Assembly (NCBI GenBank): GCA_963770485.1
Contig: CAVYPX010000016.1
Location: forward strand, 806,001 to 870,000
Origin: CAVVEC01 sp963770485
Lineage (GTDB): Bacteria; Acidobacteriota; Terriglobia; Terriglobales; Acidobacteriaceae
DNA: 64,000 nucleotides
Reading direction: 5' to 3'
The position numbers and the translations under genes are program-made. The notes beneath the pieces were generated by a model. The model was not told the DNA's origin, made no database searches, and was given only the letters and a program-made list of their open reading frames with translations. How positions within the stretch are numbered: the stretch's first letter is position 1; every line of letters begins with the position of its first letter. Positions 26,874 through 35,702 of the stretch are shown here, piece by piece.

Positions 26874-27299
26874 ATGACAAGCAGAATCACCAAGGCGCTC
26901 CTAGTTCTGGCGGTGGCAGGTCTGATACTTGCGGGCATGGCTGTCGCCCAGAATACGACGACTTCGACAACGACGACTTCCACTACCCAGACCCCTCCGC
27001 AGTCTGCACCACCCGCCAACGTGGGTCCCGGCAGCCGTGAACAGGGTCATGGTTGGGAGAATCACGTCAACCAGCGGGAACAGAACCAGCAGAACCGCAT
27101 TGGTAACGGAATTAAGAATGGCCAGTTGAATGCTGGCCAGGCAGCTCACCTGGAAAACCGTGAAAATGCGATCCAGAATCGCGAGGCGGCGGATGAAGCC
27201 GAGCACGGCGGGCACTTGACCAAACAGGAGAAAGCCCACTTCAAGCGAGCGCAGAACAACGTTAGCAAGCAAATCCACAACGACAAGCACCCCAAATAG
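26874..27299 (+). CDS. Small exported Gln/Asn-rich protein
   Basis: A 141-residue protein with a signal peptide (ALLVLAVAGLILAGMAVAQ). Next comes a Thr/Ser run (NTTTSTTTTSTTQTPPQ), then a polar, helix-prone region rich in Asn, Gln, Glu and His (NGIKNGQLNAGQAAHLENRENAIQNREAADEAEHGG, then LTKQEKAHFKRAQNNVSKQIHND). There are no cysteines. The recurring ENR/NREAA pattern may make it a coiled or disordered protein. The gene is followed by a good terminator, so it is probably monocistronic and possibly well expressed. Function unknown; I recall similar acidobacterial small proteins. Confidence 0.8.
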   Translation: MTSRITKALLVLAVAGLILAGMAVAQNTTTSTTTTSTTQTPPQSAPPANVGPGSREQGHGWENHVNQREQNQQNRIGNGIKNGQLNAGQAAHLENRENAIQNREAADEAEHGGHLTKQEKAHFKRAQNNVSKQIHNDKHPK

Positions 27300-27335
27300 G
27301 CTGCGAGGCCGTCCAGGGTGCCACCTTTTCTGGCT

Positions 27336-27369
27336 AAGCCGCGGTTCACCTGCGGCTTTTGCTTTTTTG
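27336..27369 (+). terminator. Rho-independent terminator
   Basis: AAGCCGC (27336-27342) pairs with GCGGCTT (27352-27358) around a 9-base loop, followed by TTGCTTTTTT. It lies 37 bases past the stop of the small exported protein. Confidence 0.85.
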
Positions 27370-27575
27370 TGTTAGAGGAGGATTTCTTCAGGGAGGGGTT
27401 TGACCCTCCGCCGTTAACTATGCAGGTACAATTTTTCATTGAAAAATAACCTTGACTGCCTACCCACTGTGGCAGACTGTGGGTCAAAGGCTAAACGACA
27501 ATTTGTCACGCCACCGATGCTTGCAAGCCAAACTTCTCTGTGCCGAGATCAGGCAGTATGGGGAGCCAAAAGCTG

Positions 27576-27776
27576 ATGGGAGTTGTGGCCTTCTACGTCC
27601 GGCGGAAGGCCAGGCATTGTAGGTCCGGCGAAACCTCATTTAGCAACCTTGGGCCATTCACTACCTACGAAGAAGCCTTGGCAAAGCAGCGGGAAGATGA
27701 AGAGGCACGCGGCGAACTTGAATATGAGTACCACTACCGCATTGAGTGTGTTTCGACTGCGTCGCCATCACGCTAG
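27576..27776 (+). CDS. Small hypothetical protein
   Basis: A possible 66-residue protein starting at ATG 27576, with GGGGAG about 11 bases upstream; ATGs at 27540 and 27558 are alternatives. The middle reads NLGPFTTYEEALAKQREDEEARGELEYEYHY, a plausible helix with a TYEEA motif seen in small regulatory-like proteins that read host factors. The coding character is fair but not strong, and no relative is known to me. It sits just after a terminator. Confidence 0.45.
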   Translation: MGVVAFYVRRKARHCRSGETSFSNLGPFTTYEEALAKQREDEEARGELEYEYHYRIECVSTASPSR

Positions 27777-27964
27777 CCCACTGTCTGATTACGGCCTCCG
27801 CACGCAGCGATTAAGCCCGGCAAATCCCACTCCTAATAACTTGACAGCCAATACGGCGAGCACCGCTAGGGCGTAACCAGATTCCCGCCGGGCGTCCCCT
27901 CGACTTCACTCGGAGGCCGGTTGCGCCCGGGGAAGCAGCCGATATGCTAGATTGATCAGAGGGT

Positions 27965-28040
27965 GGGCGCGTAGCTCAGTTGGTAGAGCAATGCCCTTTT
28001 AAGGCATGGGTCGCAGGTTCGAATCCTGCCGCGCTCACCA
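27965..28040 (+). tRNA. tRNA-Lys (anticodon TTT), CCA encoded
   Basis: The acceptor stem GGGCGCG pairs with CGCGCTC (one G-T), the D arm is GCTC/GAGC, the anticodon stem is ATGCC/GGCAT with loop CTTTTAA, and the T arm is GCAGG/CCTGC with TTCGAAT. The 3' end carries A then CCA at 28037-28040. Anticodon TTT reads lysine AAA/AAG codons. It stands alone and shows no attachment-site duplication nearby. Confidence 0.97.
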
Positions 28041-28153
28041 GATTTTTGCTGCATCTTCTGGAAATCTTTCGGCGAGGGCCGCCGGGTACTCTACCTGATC
28101 CTCTACAAAATTAAAGCTGCTAGGATGAACCTGCGAGGGGGTGCAACCGGCCT

Positions 28154-28384
28154 ATGAAGAAAATGCTGATTTTCGTGCTGATTTACGTTGTGGGCGGTAT
28201 TTCGGGCATGGTGGTGCAATACCGAACTTCCGGGGCGACCGATCGGGCCCGGATCGCTGCACTCGAAGATGATCTGAAATCGAGAAACGACAAGCTCGAC
28301 AGGTGTACCGACGCGCTAATCAACGGCTTGCACGTGAACGTTCCTCAGACCGCGGTTCCGTCGACGACAACCGCTCCCAGGTGA
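28154..28384 (+). CDS. Small single-pass membrane protein
   Basis: A 76-residue protein. Residues 3-20 are a hydrophobic helix (MLIFVLIYVVGGISGMVV), followed by a basic segment and a heptad-patterned helix (RARIAALEDDLKSRNDKLDRCTDAL) that could be a short coiled coil, and a Pro/Thr-rich tail. The layout, anchor plus external coiled coil, resembles small envelope-associated proteins. One cysteine (Cys 51) is present. GAGGGGG lies rather far (about 14 bases) upstream. Function unknown. Confidence 0.7.
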   Translation: MKKMLIFVLIYVVGGISGMVVQYRTSGATDRARIAALEDDLKSRNDKLDRCTDALINGLHVNVPQTAVPSTTTAPR

Positions 28385-28410
28385 ATCCTCGAGCGGGATC
28401 GGCTCAGAAT

Positions 28411-29826
28411 TCAGCGCCGCGAACCGAGCGAACAATCACGGTTCACATTCTGAATATAGATGTCATTGTTTCCGGTACGGTCGTCTTCCCAAGCTACAGC
28501 TGCCAAGCCGGAAGGGACGAGGTCCGAGGACAATCTGATTTTGTCCGCAGGCAGCGAGGACACCGGAAACTGTGCGCACACCACCTTGCCCTTTCCGTCA
28601 AGACGAGTCGCTTGAATCGTTGCTGATCCGTAAGTCTGCTCATCCTCCCAGAACGTAAGCGCACCACTGCCGATCTGGAGGTTCTGTACCCAAACCTGCT
28701 GATCCGCTCCTAGCCCCACCACCACCAGCCCGGTCTGACCCCATTGGCGTCCGCCCTTGGCGTCAAACTTCTGCGCGTAAACCCCGCTGTAGGTCTGCGT
28801 GGAGTCTTGCTCCGTCCAGAAGAGAAACACTTCGTCTGTCGCTGCACGATAGGAAGCTGCGGGCGAGACCCGCACGCGGCTTGTGTCAGTCGAGGCCGCC
28901 GAACCATTATGAGGGAAAGCCTCGCTGCCATCAGCGCGAATATGCTGGGCAAAACATTGCAGAGACGGACTGTTGGTGTACCAGGAGAAGACCGCTCCCC
29001 CCTTTCCGTCGAGGGTGAAATACGGAAATTCGCCAAATTGAAGGGAACCACTATCGAATACCTTCACATGCGTCTTGCCCCACAGCAGGCTTCCTTTCGC
29101 CGAGAGCTTGTTCGCGTAGATGTACTGATTGCTCCCGTAGCCCTGGCCCCGCACCCAGGAAACAATCACCGATCCGTTGTCCGCGGCATGCAAGTCCGAC
29201 AGCAAATAGTCATAACCAGATTCGCTGAGCACAACTCCCTTGCCCCATAGCGGTTTGCCGGCGGCGTTGAGTTTCTGGAGCACAACATTAGCGTTACTCG
29301 TCCAGGCCACGACGATGTCGCCATCCGAAGTGCCGGCGATCTTAGGAGCCGCATGGAGCTTGCCGTCGTGGGTAAGCTGCACTCCGCGTCTACCCCAGAG
29401 AGCCTTGCCGGAAGGGCTCACCCTGGCGGCGGTAATCTGCTGGTCCGATCCCTCACGGGTGTCGAGAAAGGTGAGCAAAGCGTTGCCCTTGGTGTCGACG
29501 TCGAGCCCGTAGTCTTCGGTGGAGCTGTTGCTCAGGTCGGCGATCTTAATGCCGTCGTGACGGAACTGCTCCACACCGCCGGGGTTGAGGCGCTGCAGAT
29601 AGACGTCATAGCCAATCGGCGGCGGGCTGTTCGGATCGCTATCGAACCAGCTCACATACCAACCATTGTTAGGTAGCGGACGCACTTTCGGCTGAACCTG
29701 GTCGTTGCTACCCTTGTCCGCTAGAGCAAGGTTCTTCGAGGGATCGGACGACCACTGGGCCTGTGCGCTCGAGCCCAGCGCGAGCCCCAAGGCTAGGATC
29801 AAGACGGAATGAAGAATGTATTTCAT
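28411..29826 (-). CDS. Exported beta-propeller-like protein
   Basis: About 471 residues after choosing ATG 29826, which has AGGAGG correctly spaced; a 16-residue upstream extension was dropped. The signal peptide is KYILHSVLILALGLALGSSAQA. The body has repeated units (GYDVYLQRLNPGGVEQFRHDG, QITAARVSPSGKALWGRRGVQLT, NVVLQKLNAAGKPLWGKGVVLSE, YIYANKLSAKGSLLWGKTHVKV, GVYAQKFDAKGGRQWGQTGLVV), each with a terminal LWG or QWG. This looks like a seven- or eight-bladed propeller with a W docking motif. No catalytic pocket is identifiable, and I cannot name the family. Confidence 0.82.
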   Translation of the reverse strand: MKYILHSVLILALGLALGSSAQAQWSSDPSKNLALADKGSNDQVQPKVRPLPNNGWYVSWFDSDPNSPPPIGYDVYLQRLNPGGVEQFRHDGIKIADLSNSSTEDYGLDVDTKGNALLTFLDTREGSDQQITAARVSPSGKALWGRRGVQLTHDGKLHAAPKIAGTSDGDIVVAWTSNANVVLQKLNAAGKPLWGKGVVLSESGYDYLLSDLHAADNGSVIVSWVRGQGYGSNQYIYANKLSAKGSLLWGKTHVKVFDSGSLQFGEFPYFTLDGKGGAVFSWYTNSPSLQCFAQHIRADGSEAFPHNGSAASTDTSRVRVSPAASYRAATDEVFLFWTEQDSTQTYSGVYAQKFDAKGGRQWGQTGLVVVGLGADQQVWVQNLQIGSGALTFWEDEQTYGSATIQATRLDGKGKVVCAQFPVSSLPADKIRLSSDLVPSGLAAVAWEDDRTGNNDIYIQNVNRDCSLGSRR

Positions 29827-30059
29827 GAATCCTCCTGCTCGACCTTTGTCGGGCGCTGGTCCGAAAGACCACACCGGACTCTACTACTGGAGGGCTGGGT
29901 GGTCAACTCCCAAAACCCGCCGCCAGAGCCCTGTTCGCGCGCATGCCCTGGTTGCTCACGATAGCGTCCAGTCTTGCCAGGCGGACTTCCCGAGTCTGCG
30001 TGTTCCGCTTCCGCTGGAAATGGAGAAGCGTTCCCCCGTTAAGATAATGGAGTGAACGT

Positions 30060-30155
30060 ATGAAGAAGCGCCGGCAGAAGGAGTTCCGCCTGACGGATGA
30101 AGTGGATTACTTTCGGACCGCCGACGGCCCGGAAGTATTATGGGTCAAGGAGTAG
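30060..30155 (+). CDS. Possible 31-residue basic protein
   Basis: A short open frame, beginning MKKRRQKEFRLTDEVDYFRT and ending VLWVKE, with GGAG about 8 bases before its ATG and its stop 6 bases before the DinB GTG. Its position suggests a translationally linked leader peptide or a small partner. The length is below normal reliability limits and no relative is known to me. Confidence 0.3.
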   Translation: MKKRRQKEFRLTDEVDYFRTADGPEVLWVKE

Positions 30156-30161
30156 GGAGCC

Positions 30162-30767
30162 GTGACCAAGCCTCAACCCAAGATTCGTCAATCCCAGGTT
30201 CGTCAATCCCAGGTTCACACTCAACTCGGCCGAGCCGCAGTCCAGATCTTTGCCGCCAACGATCGCATGAACCAGATTCTTATCGAACATCTTGACCCTG
30301 CCGCATGGAGGACCAGACCGACGACAGCCAAACCGCCCGGCAACGTCCGCGCCATTGCAGCGATCTTCACGCACATGCACAATGTCCGCTGCAAGTGGGT
30401 CAGGCTTACAGCTCCGCACCTGAAGGTTCCACGCCAGCTCAACCGCGCGCACTGCACGCCGCAGCAGGCCGGCGCGGGATTGGCCGAGAGCGCGGCTCGC
30501 TGCGAGGAGATGCTCGCGGAAGCGCTCGGCGGTGGTGGGGGCCGCGTCGAGAAGTTTCGCAGAGACGGCTGGGCCCGGCCTTGGCCGGTTGGCCTGGAAA
30601 TGCTGTGCTACATGCTTTCTCACGAAGCCCACCATCGCGGGCAGGTGTGTATGCTCGCGCATCAACTCGGAGCCCCGTTGCCGACTAAGGTGACGTCCGG
30701 GATCTGGAATTGGGAAAAACTGTGGAAAGAGTGCGGGTCTTCTGCCGGCCCCGGCTGCGATTCTTAA
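30162..30767 (+). CDS. DinB-family four-helix protein
   Basis: A 201-residue protein with a GTG start preceded by GGGAG. Its core has the family's metal-site histidines: THMHNVRCKW (about residue 69) and SHEAHHRGQVCMLAHQLG (about 155-172), the DinB_2 pattern. These proteins are usually metal-dependent, thiol-linked or damage-inducible enzymes of unclear reaction. The N-terminus holds a 15-base tandem duplication giving the peptide IRQSQVRQSQV. Downstream sits an aldo/keto reductase on the same strand after a short palindromic tract. Confidence 0.85.
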   Translation: MTKPQPKIRQSQVRQSQVHTQLGRAAVQIFAANDRMNQILIEHLDPAAWRTRPTTAKPPGNVRAIAAIFTHMHNVRCKWVRLTAPHLKVPRQLNRAHCTPQQAGAGLAESAARCEEMLAEALGGGGGRVEKFRRDGWARPWPVGLEMLCYMLSHEAHHRGQVCMLAHQLGAPLPTKVTSGIWNWEKLWKECGSSAGPGCDS

Positions 30768-30807
30768 GGAATTTTGGATCGCCTGCACCACCCCAACGGA
30801 GGGGTGC

Positions 30808-30840
30808 CCCACCTTTACGCGTTCTTTAAGCAAAGGTGGG
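30808..30840. repeat. 9-bp inverted repeat
   Basis: CCCACCTTT (30808-30816) and AAAGGTGGG (30832-30840) form a perfect stem with a 15-base loop, between the DinB and aldo/keto reductase genes. No T-run follows on the plus strand. Confidence 0.5.
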
Positions 30841-30926
30841 AGGCAAATCGGCGGACAGCGAGTAACGCCCGGCCTGTGCCCGGGTATATCCTCAGGGCTG
30901 CTAACTGTTTTCGAAAAGGAATAACA

Positions 30927-31922
30927 ATGCAAAAGCGCAAGCTTGGAAAAAGCAATTTGGAAGTATCAGCCATTGGGCTGGGCTGCATGGGAATGAGCTT
31001 CGGTTATGGTCCTGCTGCGGACAAAAATGAGATGATCTCTCTGATTCGGTCTGCCGTCGAACGCGGCGTAACGTTCTTCGACACCGCCGAAGTTTACGGT
31101 CCTTTCATCAACGAAGAACTCGTGGGTGAAGCGCTCGCTCCACTTCGGGACCAGGCGGTGATCGCCACTAAATTCGGGTTCATACCTGATCCCAACGGTG
31201 GAACGCGTTGGAGCGGACTGGACAGTCGTCCGGAACACATCAAGGAGGTCGCCGAGGCCTCGCTCAAGCGCCTCAAAACCGATGTAATCGACTTGTTCTA
31301 TCAGCACCGCGTCGATCCAAATGTGCCGATCGAAGACGTTGCTGGTGCCGTAAGGGACCTGATTCGGCAAGGCAAGGTCAAGCACTTCGGCCTTTCTGAG
31401 GCAGGAGTGGGAACAATCCGTCGCGCCCATAAAGTCCAGCCCGTCGCGGCACTCCAGAGCGAATACTCACTTTGGTGGAGAGAACCTGAGGCCGAAGTCA
31501 TACCGACACTCGAGGAACTCGGCATCGGGTTCGTTCCGTTCAGCCCGTTGGGCAAGGGCTTCCTCACCGGCAAGATCAGCCAAGACACGCAGTTCGACAA
31601 GACGGACTTCCGCAACATCGTTCCTCGCTTTACACTCGAGAACCGTAAAACGAATCAGGCGTTGGTTGATCTGATTGGCAAGTTCGCGCAACAGAAGAAG
31701 GCGACGCCTGCTCAGATCGCGCTGGCCTGGCTGCTTGCACAAAAGCCGTGGATCGTTCCGATCCCGGGTACGACGAAGCTGCATCGGCTCCAAGAGAACA
31801 TCGGAGCCGCTACCGTCGAACTTACGCGCGAAGATCTTCGGCAGCTGGAAACCGCAGCGTCAAAGATCTCGGTGCAAGGTGCCCGTTACCCCGAAGAACT
31901 GCAGAAGTTGGTGGGCCGCTGA
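30927..31922 (+). CDS. Aldo/keto reductase
   Basis: A 331-residue NADPH-dependent oxidoreductase of the TIM-barrel family. The catalytic tetrad is visible as Asp52 and Tyr57 (FFDTAEVYG), Lys82 (VIATKFGF) and His127 (FYQHRVD). The cofactor phosphate site lies near VPIPGTTKLHRLQENIG at the C-terminus. The sequence is close in layout to AKR proteins that act on aldehydes such as the YghZ/IolS-like groups; true substrate is unknown. The start ATG 30927 has AAAAGGA upstream, whereas the longer reading frame from 30774 has no support. Confidence 0.94.
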   Translation: MQKRKLGKSNLEVSAIGLGCMGMSFGYGPAADKNEMISLIRSAVERGVTFFDTAEVYGPFINEELVGEALAPLRDQAVIATKFGFIPDPNGGTRWSGLDSRPEHIKEVAEASLKRLKTDVIDLFYQHRVDPNVPIEDVAGAVRDLIRQGKVKHFGLSEAGVGTIRRAHKVQPVAALQSEYSLWWREPEAEVIPTLEELGIGFVPFSPLGKGFLTGKISQDTQFDKTDFRNIVPRFTLENRKTNQALVDLIGKFAQQKKATPAQIALAWLLAQKPWIVPIPGTTKLHRLQENIGAATVELTREDLRQLETAASKISVQGARYPEELQKLVGR

Positions 31923-32169
31923 GCTACAACGGATAACGAAAGCCGAGGTGGCTGGCCCGCCTTTATGTTTTCTTGTAAGGGTGGGGTCGGCGAGGTCGGC
32001 GGTCACAGCTTTTCTTCGCTGGCACGAGTAGCTCACCGCATCCCGACCCAGGCCCTTCTAGTCCAGGAAATAGTCCTATGTGAACTCGAAGTAGACTGGG
32101 AAGCAAGAAAACGAAGTATCCAGCGTCGAGTTTGGCAAGTAGGAACTCTTTCTAAAGCCCGCGTGCGCC

Positions 32170-32601
32170 ATGCCATCGTCCCGCTCCAATCCGGTCATCC
32201 TGTATGACGGGGTCTGCGGACTCTGCAACCGCCTGGTCCAGTTTGTGTTGAAGCGTAACTCGCAGGACCGCTTCCGTTTTGCCTCCTTACAGAGCGACTT
32301 CTCTGCCAGAGCGCTCCGGAAGCATGGTGCCGATCCCGGCGACCTCGACACCATGTACGTCGTATTAGATTACGCACTGCCGGAGGAGCGCCTTGCGTCC
32401 CGCTCGGACGCCGCAATTGTCGTGTTGAGGGAGATCGGGGGAGTTTGGGGTGCTCTGGGCCAGCTCCTGCGGTTGCTGCCGAAGTCGCTGCGAAACTGGG
32501 GTTATAACTTAGTTGCGCGCCATCGCTATCGCGTCTTCGGAAAGTACGAATCCTGCCCGCTTCCCGAAGAGAAACAGCGAGGGAAATTCCTTGACCTGTA
32601 G
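32170..32601 (+). CDS. DCC-family thiol-disulfide oxidoreductase (DUF393)
   Basis: A 143-residue protein whose N-terminal motif YDGVCGLCN (about residues 12-20) gives the family its DCC name and two cysteines in a CxxC-like site. The rest is alpha/beta with VLREIGGVWGALGQLLRLLP near the middle. Family members are thought to act as small thiol-disulfide oxidoreductases, sometimes membrane-linked. The gene lies alone upstream of leuS, separated by a palindromic element. ATG start without a strong ribosome site. Confidence 0.9.
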   Translation: MPSSRSNPVILYDGVCGLCNRLVQFVLKRNSQDRFRFASLQSDFSARALRKHGADPGDLDTMYVVLDYALPEERLASRSDAAIVVLREIGGVWGALGQLLRLLPKSLRNWGYNLVARHRYRVFGKYESCPLPEEKQRGKFLDL

Positions 32602-32641
32602 ATGTCGCAAACGGGGTGCATTTCTTCTTACTTTTCTGGGC

Positions 32642-32781
32642 AGTGGCTCAGTTTGATATGGAGGCGAGCCAAAACGCGCGATTATTGCGTCGCAAAGAAC
32701 GCGACGCTTCCGCGCGGCTCGCCCAGGTCCCTCGCTGCGCAACGAACGCTTGCTCGGGATGACAAATCAAACTGAGCCACT
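32642..32781. repeat. 140-bp repeat bounded by a 16-bp inverted repeat
   Basis: AGTGGCTCAGTTTGAT (32642-32657) is perfectly inverted at 32766-32781. The inside contains GCGAGCC...GGCTCGCC and CTTGCTCGGGATGACA, plus a GCGTCGCAAAGAACGCGACGC hairpin. A near-identical copy lies at 58990-59126. It fills the DCC-leuS gap; the gap 32602-32862 has no gene. Confidence 0.85.
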
Positions 32782-32862
32782 ACCCTTTTCTGGAATGGCG
32801 CAGTTCAGAATCTCGCTTCGTTGTAAAATAAAAGTTTTATCCAGTACGGGATCTTGCTCGCT

Positions 32863-35439
32863 ATGCCGCCGGAGGAAACCACATCCGTCACGCGCGACCA
32901 TCGCGCTGCCAATCGCAATGACGACCGCTACGATGCGCACCGCATCGAGAACAAGTGGTTCGAGCGCTGGCAGCAGGATGCGTTTCTCTATGCTGCCGAG
33001 CGCAACTCCACCAAGCCGAAGTATTACGTGCTCGAAATGCTGCCCTATCCTTCGGGCGTGCTGCACATGGGACACGTACGTAACTATGCGATTGGCGACG
33101 CGCTTGCCCGCTACATGTGGATGAACGGCTACAACGTGCTGCATCCCATGGGCTGGGATTCGTTTGGGCTTCCCGCGGAAAATGCCGCCATCCAGAACAA
33201 CACGCCGCCGCGCGAATGGACCCTGCACAACATCGCCAACATGAAGGCGCAGATGAAGCGGCTGGGGTTTGCCTACGATTGGTCGCGCGAAGTCACCACC
33301 TGTCTGCCGGAATATTACCGGTGGAATCAGTGGTTTTTTCTGAAGCTCTACGAGAAAGGCCTGGCATATCGGAAGAAGAGCAAAGTCAACTGGTGCCCCA
33401 AATGCGCCACCGTGCTGGCCAATGAGCAAGTGGTGAACGGCTGCTGCTGGCGGCACGAAGACACGCTCGTCGAGCAGCGCGAGCTCGAGCAATGGTTCCT
33501 GCGCATCACGAATTATACGGAGGAGTTGCTGCGCGACCTGGACAAGCTCGGCGCCTGGCCTGAGAAGGTGCGCACCATGCAGCGCAACTGGATCGGCCGC
33601 AGCGAAGGCACGCTGGTCGATTTCAAGCTTTCCGGAGCGACGGACGTCGCGAACTCCACCATTACGGTGTTCACAACCCGTGTGGACACGATCTACGGGG
33701 CGACCTCCGTCCAGCTTGCGCCTGAGCATCCGCTGGTAGCGAACTTGACTGCGAACAACCCGGAGCTGCGGGCCAAGATAGACGAGTTGATCGCCGAGCA
33801 GCGCAAGGCAAAAGAAATTGGTGACATCGCCGAAATTCAAAAACACGGCGTCAAAACCGGGCGCTTCGCCGTGAATCCCTACAACGGCGAGAGGCTGCCC
33901 ATCTGGGTGGCGAATTACATTGTGATGGACTACGGCACGGGCGCGATCATGAGCGTGCCCGCGCACGACGAGCGCGACTACGAATTCGCCCGGAAATACG
34001 GTTTGCAGATCCGTTTAGTGATTGTTCCGCGCGGCCGTGATCCAGAAGAAACGGTCGCCGAGCCACCACTCCCGTTCACCGCGCTGCAGGGGACGCTGGT
34101 GAACTCCGGGCCGTTCAGCGGCCTCGATTGCGAAGCAGCGATCCGGAAGATGTCTGCCCACGCCGAGACCAATGGTTTCGGCAAAGCCACGGTCACCTAT
34201 CGCCTCAAGGACTGGGGAATTTCGCGGCAGCGCTACTGGGGCACGCCCATCCCCATGCTTTATTGCGTGAAAGATGGGATCGTGCCGGTGCCGGAAAAGG
34301 ATTTGCCGGTGATTTTGCCGGAGAATGTGGACATCAGCTTGACCGGCGGTTCACCTCTGGGCCGAGTGCCCGAGTTTGTCAACGCGACATGTCCGAAGTG
34401 CGGCGGTCCGGCCCGCCGCGAGACCGACACCATGGACACTTTTGTGGATTCGTCCTGGTATTTCTACCGTTACACCGACGCGCGCAACGACCAAGCGCCC
34501 TTTAACAGCAAGGAAGTAGGCTACTGGTTCGGGACTCGCGGCATTGACCAATACATCGGCGGCGTGGAGCATGCCATTCTCCATCTCATCTACTCGCGCT
34601 TCTGGACCAAATTCATGCGTGATATGGGATTGGTCAAGAACGACGAACCCGCCGAGCGCTTGTTCACCCAGGGCATGATTATTAAGGGTGGAGCGAAGAT
34701 GTCCAAGAGCCTGGGCAACGTCGTTTCACCGGACGAGATGGTGGCCCGCTACGGCGCCGACAGCACTCGCATGTACACATTGTTTGCCACTGCTCCCGAC
34801 CGCGAACTGGACTGGCAGGATGAGGGAGTAGAAGGCATCCAACGCTTTCTGGGGCGCGTGTACCGCTTTGTGGCACGCAATGCGCAGCCGGATCACGCCG
34901 ACTCGAGAAAGTCGGTGCCGGCTGAATTGTCGCCGCAGGGGCGAGCAGTTCAACGCAAACTCCACCAGACAATCAGGCGCGTAAGCGACGATTTCCAAGG
35001 ACGCTGGCACTTTAATACCTCGATCGCCGCCATCATGGAACTGCTGAACGAACTGTATGCCTCCGAGGAGTCCATCTCCAAGGGTGAAATTTCCGCTTCT
35101 TTGTTGGCGGAAATTCAGCGCGCCCTCGTGCTCTTGCTCGCGCCCTTTGCGCCTTACCTAGCTCACGAGTTGTGGGAGATGTTAGGCGAGAAGGGAAGTC
35201 TGCTCCGTGCGCCTTGGCCGAAGTACGATCCGGCACTGGCGAAAGAAGAAGAAATCGAAATCCCGGTGCAAGTCAACGGCAAGTTGCGCGCGGTCGTGGT
35301 GGTGCCGGCGGGCTCTTCAGAAGATACGATCCGCGAAGCTGCGACTGCGGACGAGAAGATCAAGGCCGGTGTTGCCGGAAAGCAGATCGTGAAAGTGATT
35401 GTCGTGCCAGGCAAGCTCGTCAACATCGTCGTACGATAG
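32863..35439 (+). CDS. leuS: Leucyl-tRNA synthetase
   Basis: Charges tRNA-Leu with leucine. The class I signatures are present: HMGH (68-71) in GVLHMGHVRNY and KMSKS (612-616) in GGAKMSKSLGN. The zinc-binding-like CPKC region and the editing domain occur between them (VFTTRVDTIYGATSVQLAPEHPL). The ~858-residue length is normal for bacterial LeuRS. ATG 32863 was chosen; TTG 32854 would add three residues. An essential gene, apparently transcribed alone. Confidence 0.97.
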   Translation: MPPEETTSVTRDHRAANRNDDRYDAHRIENKWFERWQQDAFLYAAERNSTKPKYYVLEMLPYPSGVLHMGHVRNYAIGDALARYMWMNGYNVLHPMGWDSFGLPAENAAIQNNTPPREWTLHNIANMKAQMKRLGFAYDWSREVTTCLPEYYRWNQWFFLKLYEKGLAYRKKSKVNWCPKCATVLANEQVVNGCCWRHEDTLVEQRELEQWFLRITNYTEELLRDLDKLGAWPEKVRTMQRNWIGRSEGTLVDFKLSGATDVANSTITVFTTRVDTIYGATSVQLAPEHPLVANLTANNPELRAKIDELIAEQRKAKEIGDIAEIQKHGVKTGRFAVNPYNGERLPIWVANYIVMDYGTGAIMSVPAHDERDYEFARKYGLQIRLVIVPRGRDPEETVAEPPLPFTALQGTLVNSGPFSGLDCEAAIRKMSAHAETNGFGKATVTYRLKDWGISRQRYWGTPIPMLYCVKDGIVPVPEKDLPVILPENVDISLTGGSPLGRVPEFVNATCPKCGGPARRETDTMDTFVDSSWYFYRYTDARNDQAPFNSKEVGYWFGTRGIDQYIGGVEHAILHLIYSRFWTKFMRDMGLVKNDEPAERLFTQGMIIKGGAKMSKSLGNVVSPDEMVARYGADSTRMYTLFATAPDRELDWQDEGVEGIQRFLGRVYRFVARNAQPDHADSRKSVPAELSPQGRAVQRKLHQTIRRVSDDFQGRWHFNTSIAAIMELLNELYASEESISKGEISASLLAEIQRALVLLLAPFAPYLAHELWEMLGEKGSLLRAPWPKYDPALAKEEEIEIPVQVNGKLRAVVVVPAGSSEDTIREAATADEKIKAGVAGKQIVKVIVVPGKLVNIVVR

Positions 35440-35458
35440 AGTTGGCTTGCGGAGCATT

Positions 35459-35675
35459 GTCATCCTGAGCGAAGTTGTCGTGCGCGAAGCGCACGACAAC
35501 CGAGTCGAAGGATCTCTGCACTCTCAACGCTGCGAATGTTGCATCAGGGAATCCTCACCGCGCACCTTCACGAGGATGCCTTGCAGCCCACGAAACGAAC
35601 CCTGCGTTGCAGGGGTTCTTCGACTTCGTGTGATGTTCGCTATCGCGAACATCACACTGCGCTCAGAAGGACAAC
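35459..35675. repeat. Long imperfect palindromic element with nested hairpins
   Basis: Starts TGTCATCCTGAGCGAAG and ends CTGCGCTCAGAAGGACA. Nested inside are a 12-bp stem GTTGTCGTGCGC/GCGCACGACAAC and another TGTGATGTTCGC/GCGAACATCACA. Together with 7381-7597 it forms a second subfamily of these elements. The gap holds no gene. Confidence 0.8.
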
Positions 35676-35702
35676 CATAAAGTTAAGGTATTCTAACGAC
35701 AA

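Noticed and set aside
27965..28040. tRNA-Lys as an integration site for a mobile island
   Set aside because: No direct repeat of the tRNA 3' end and no integrase were seen nearby.
30774..30926. Longer start of the aldo/keto reductase
   Set aside because: The 51 extra codons cover a palindromic tract and lack a ribosome site, whereas ATG 30927 has AAAAGGA and a family-typical N-terminus.
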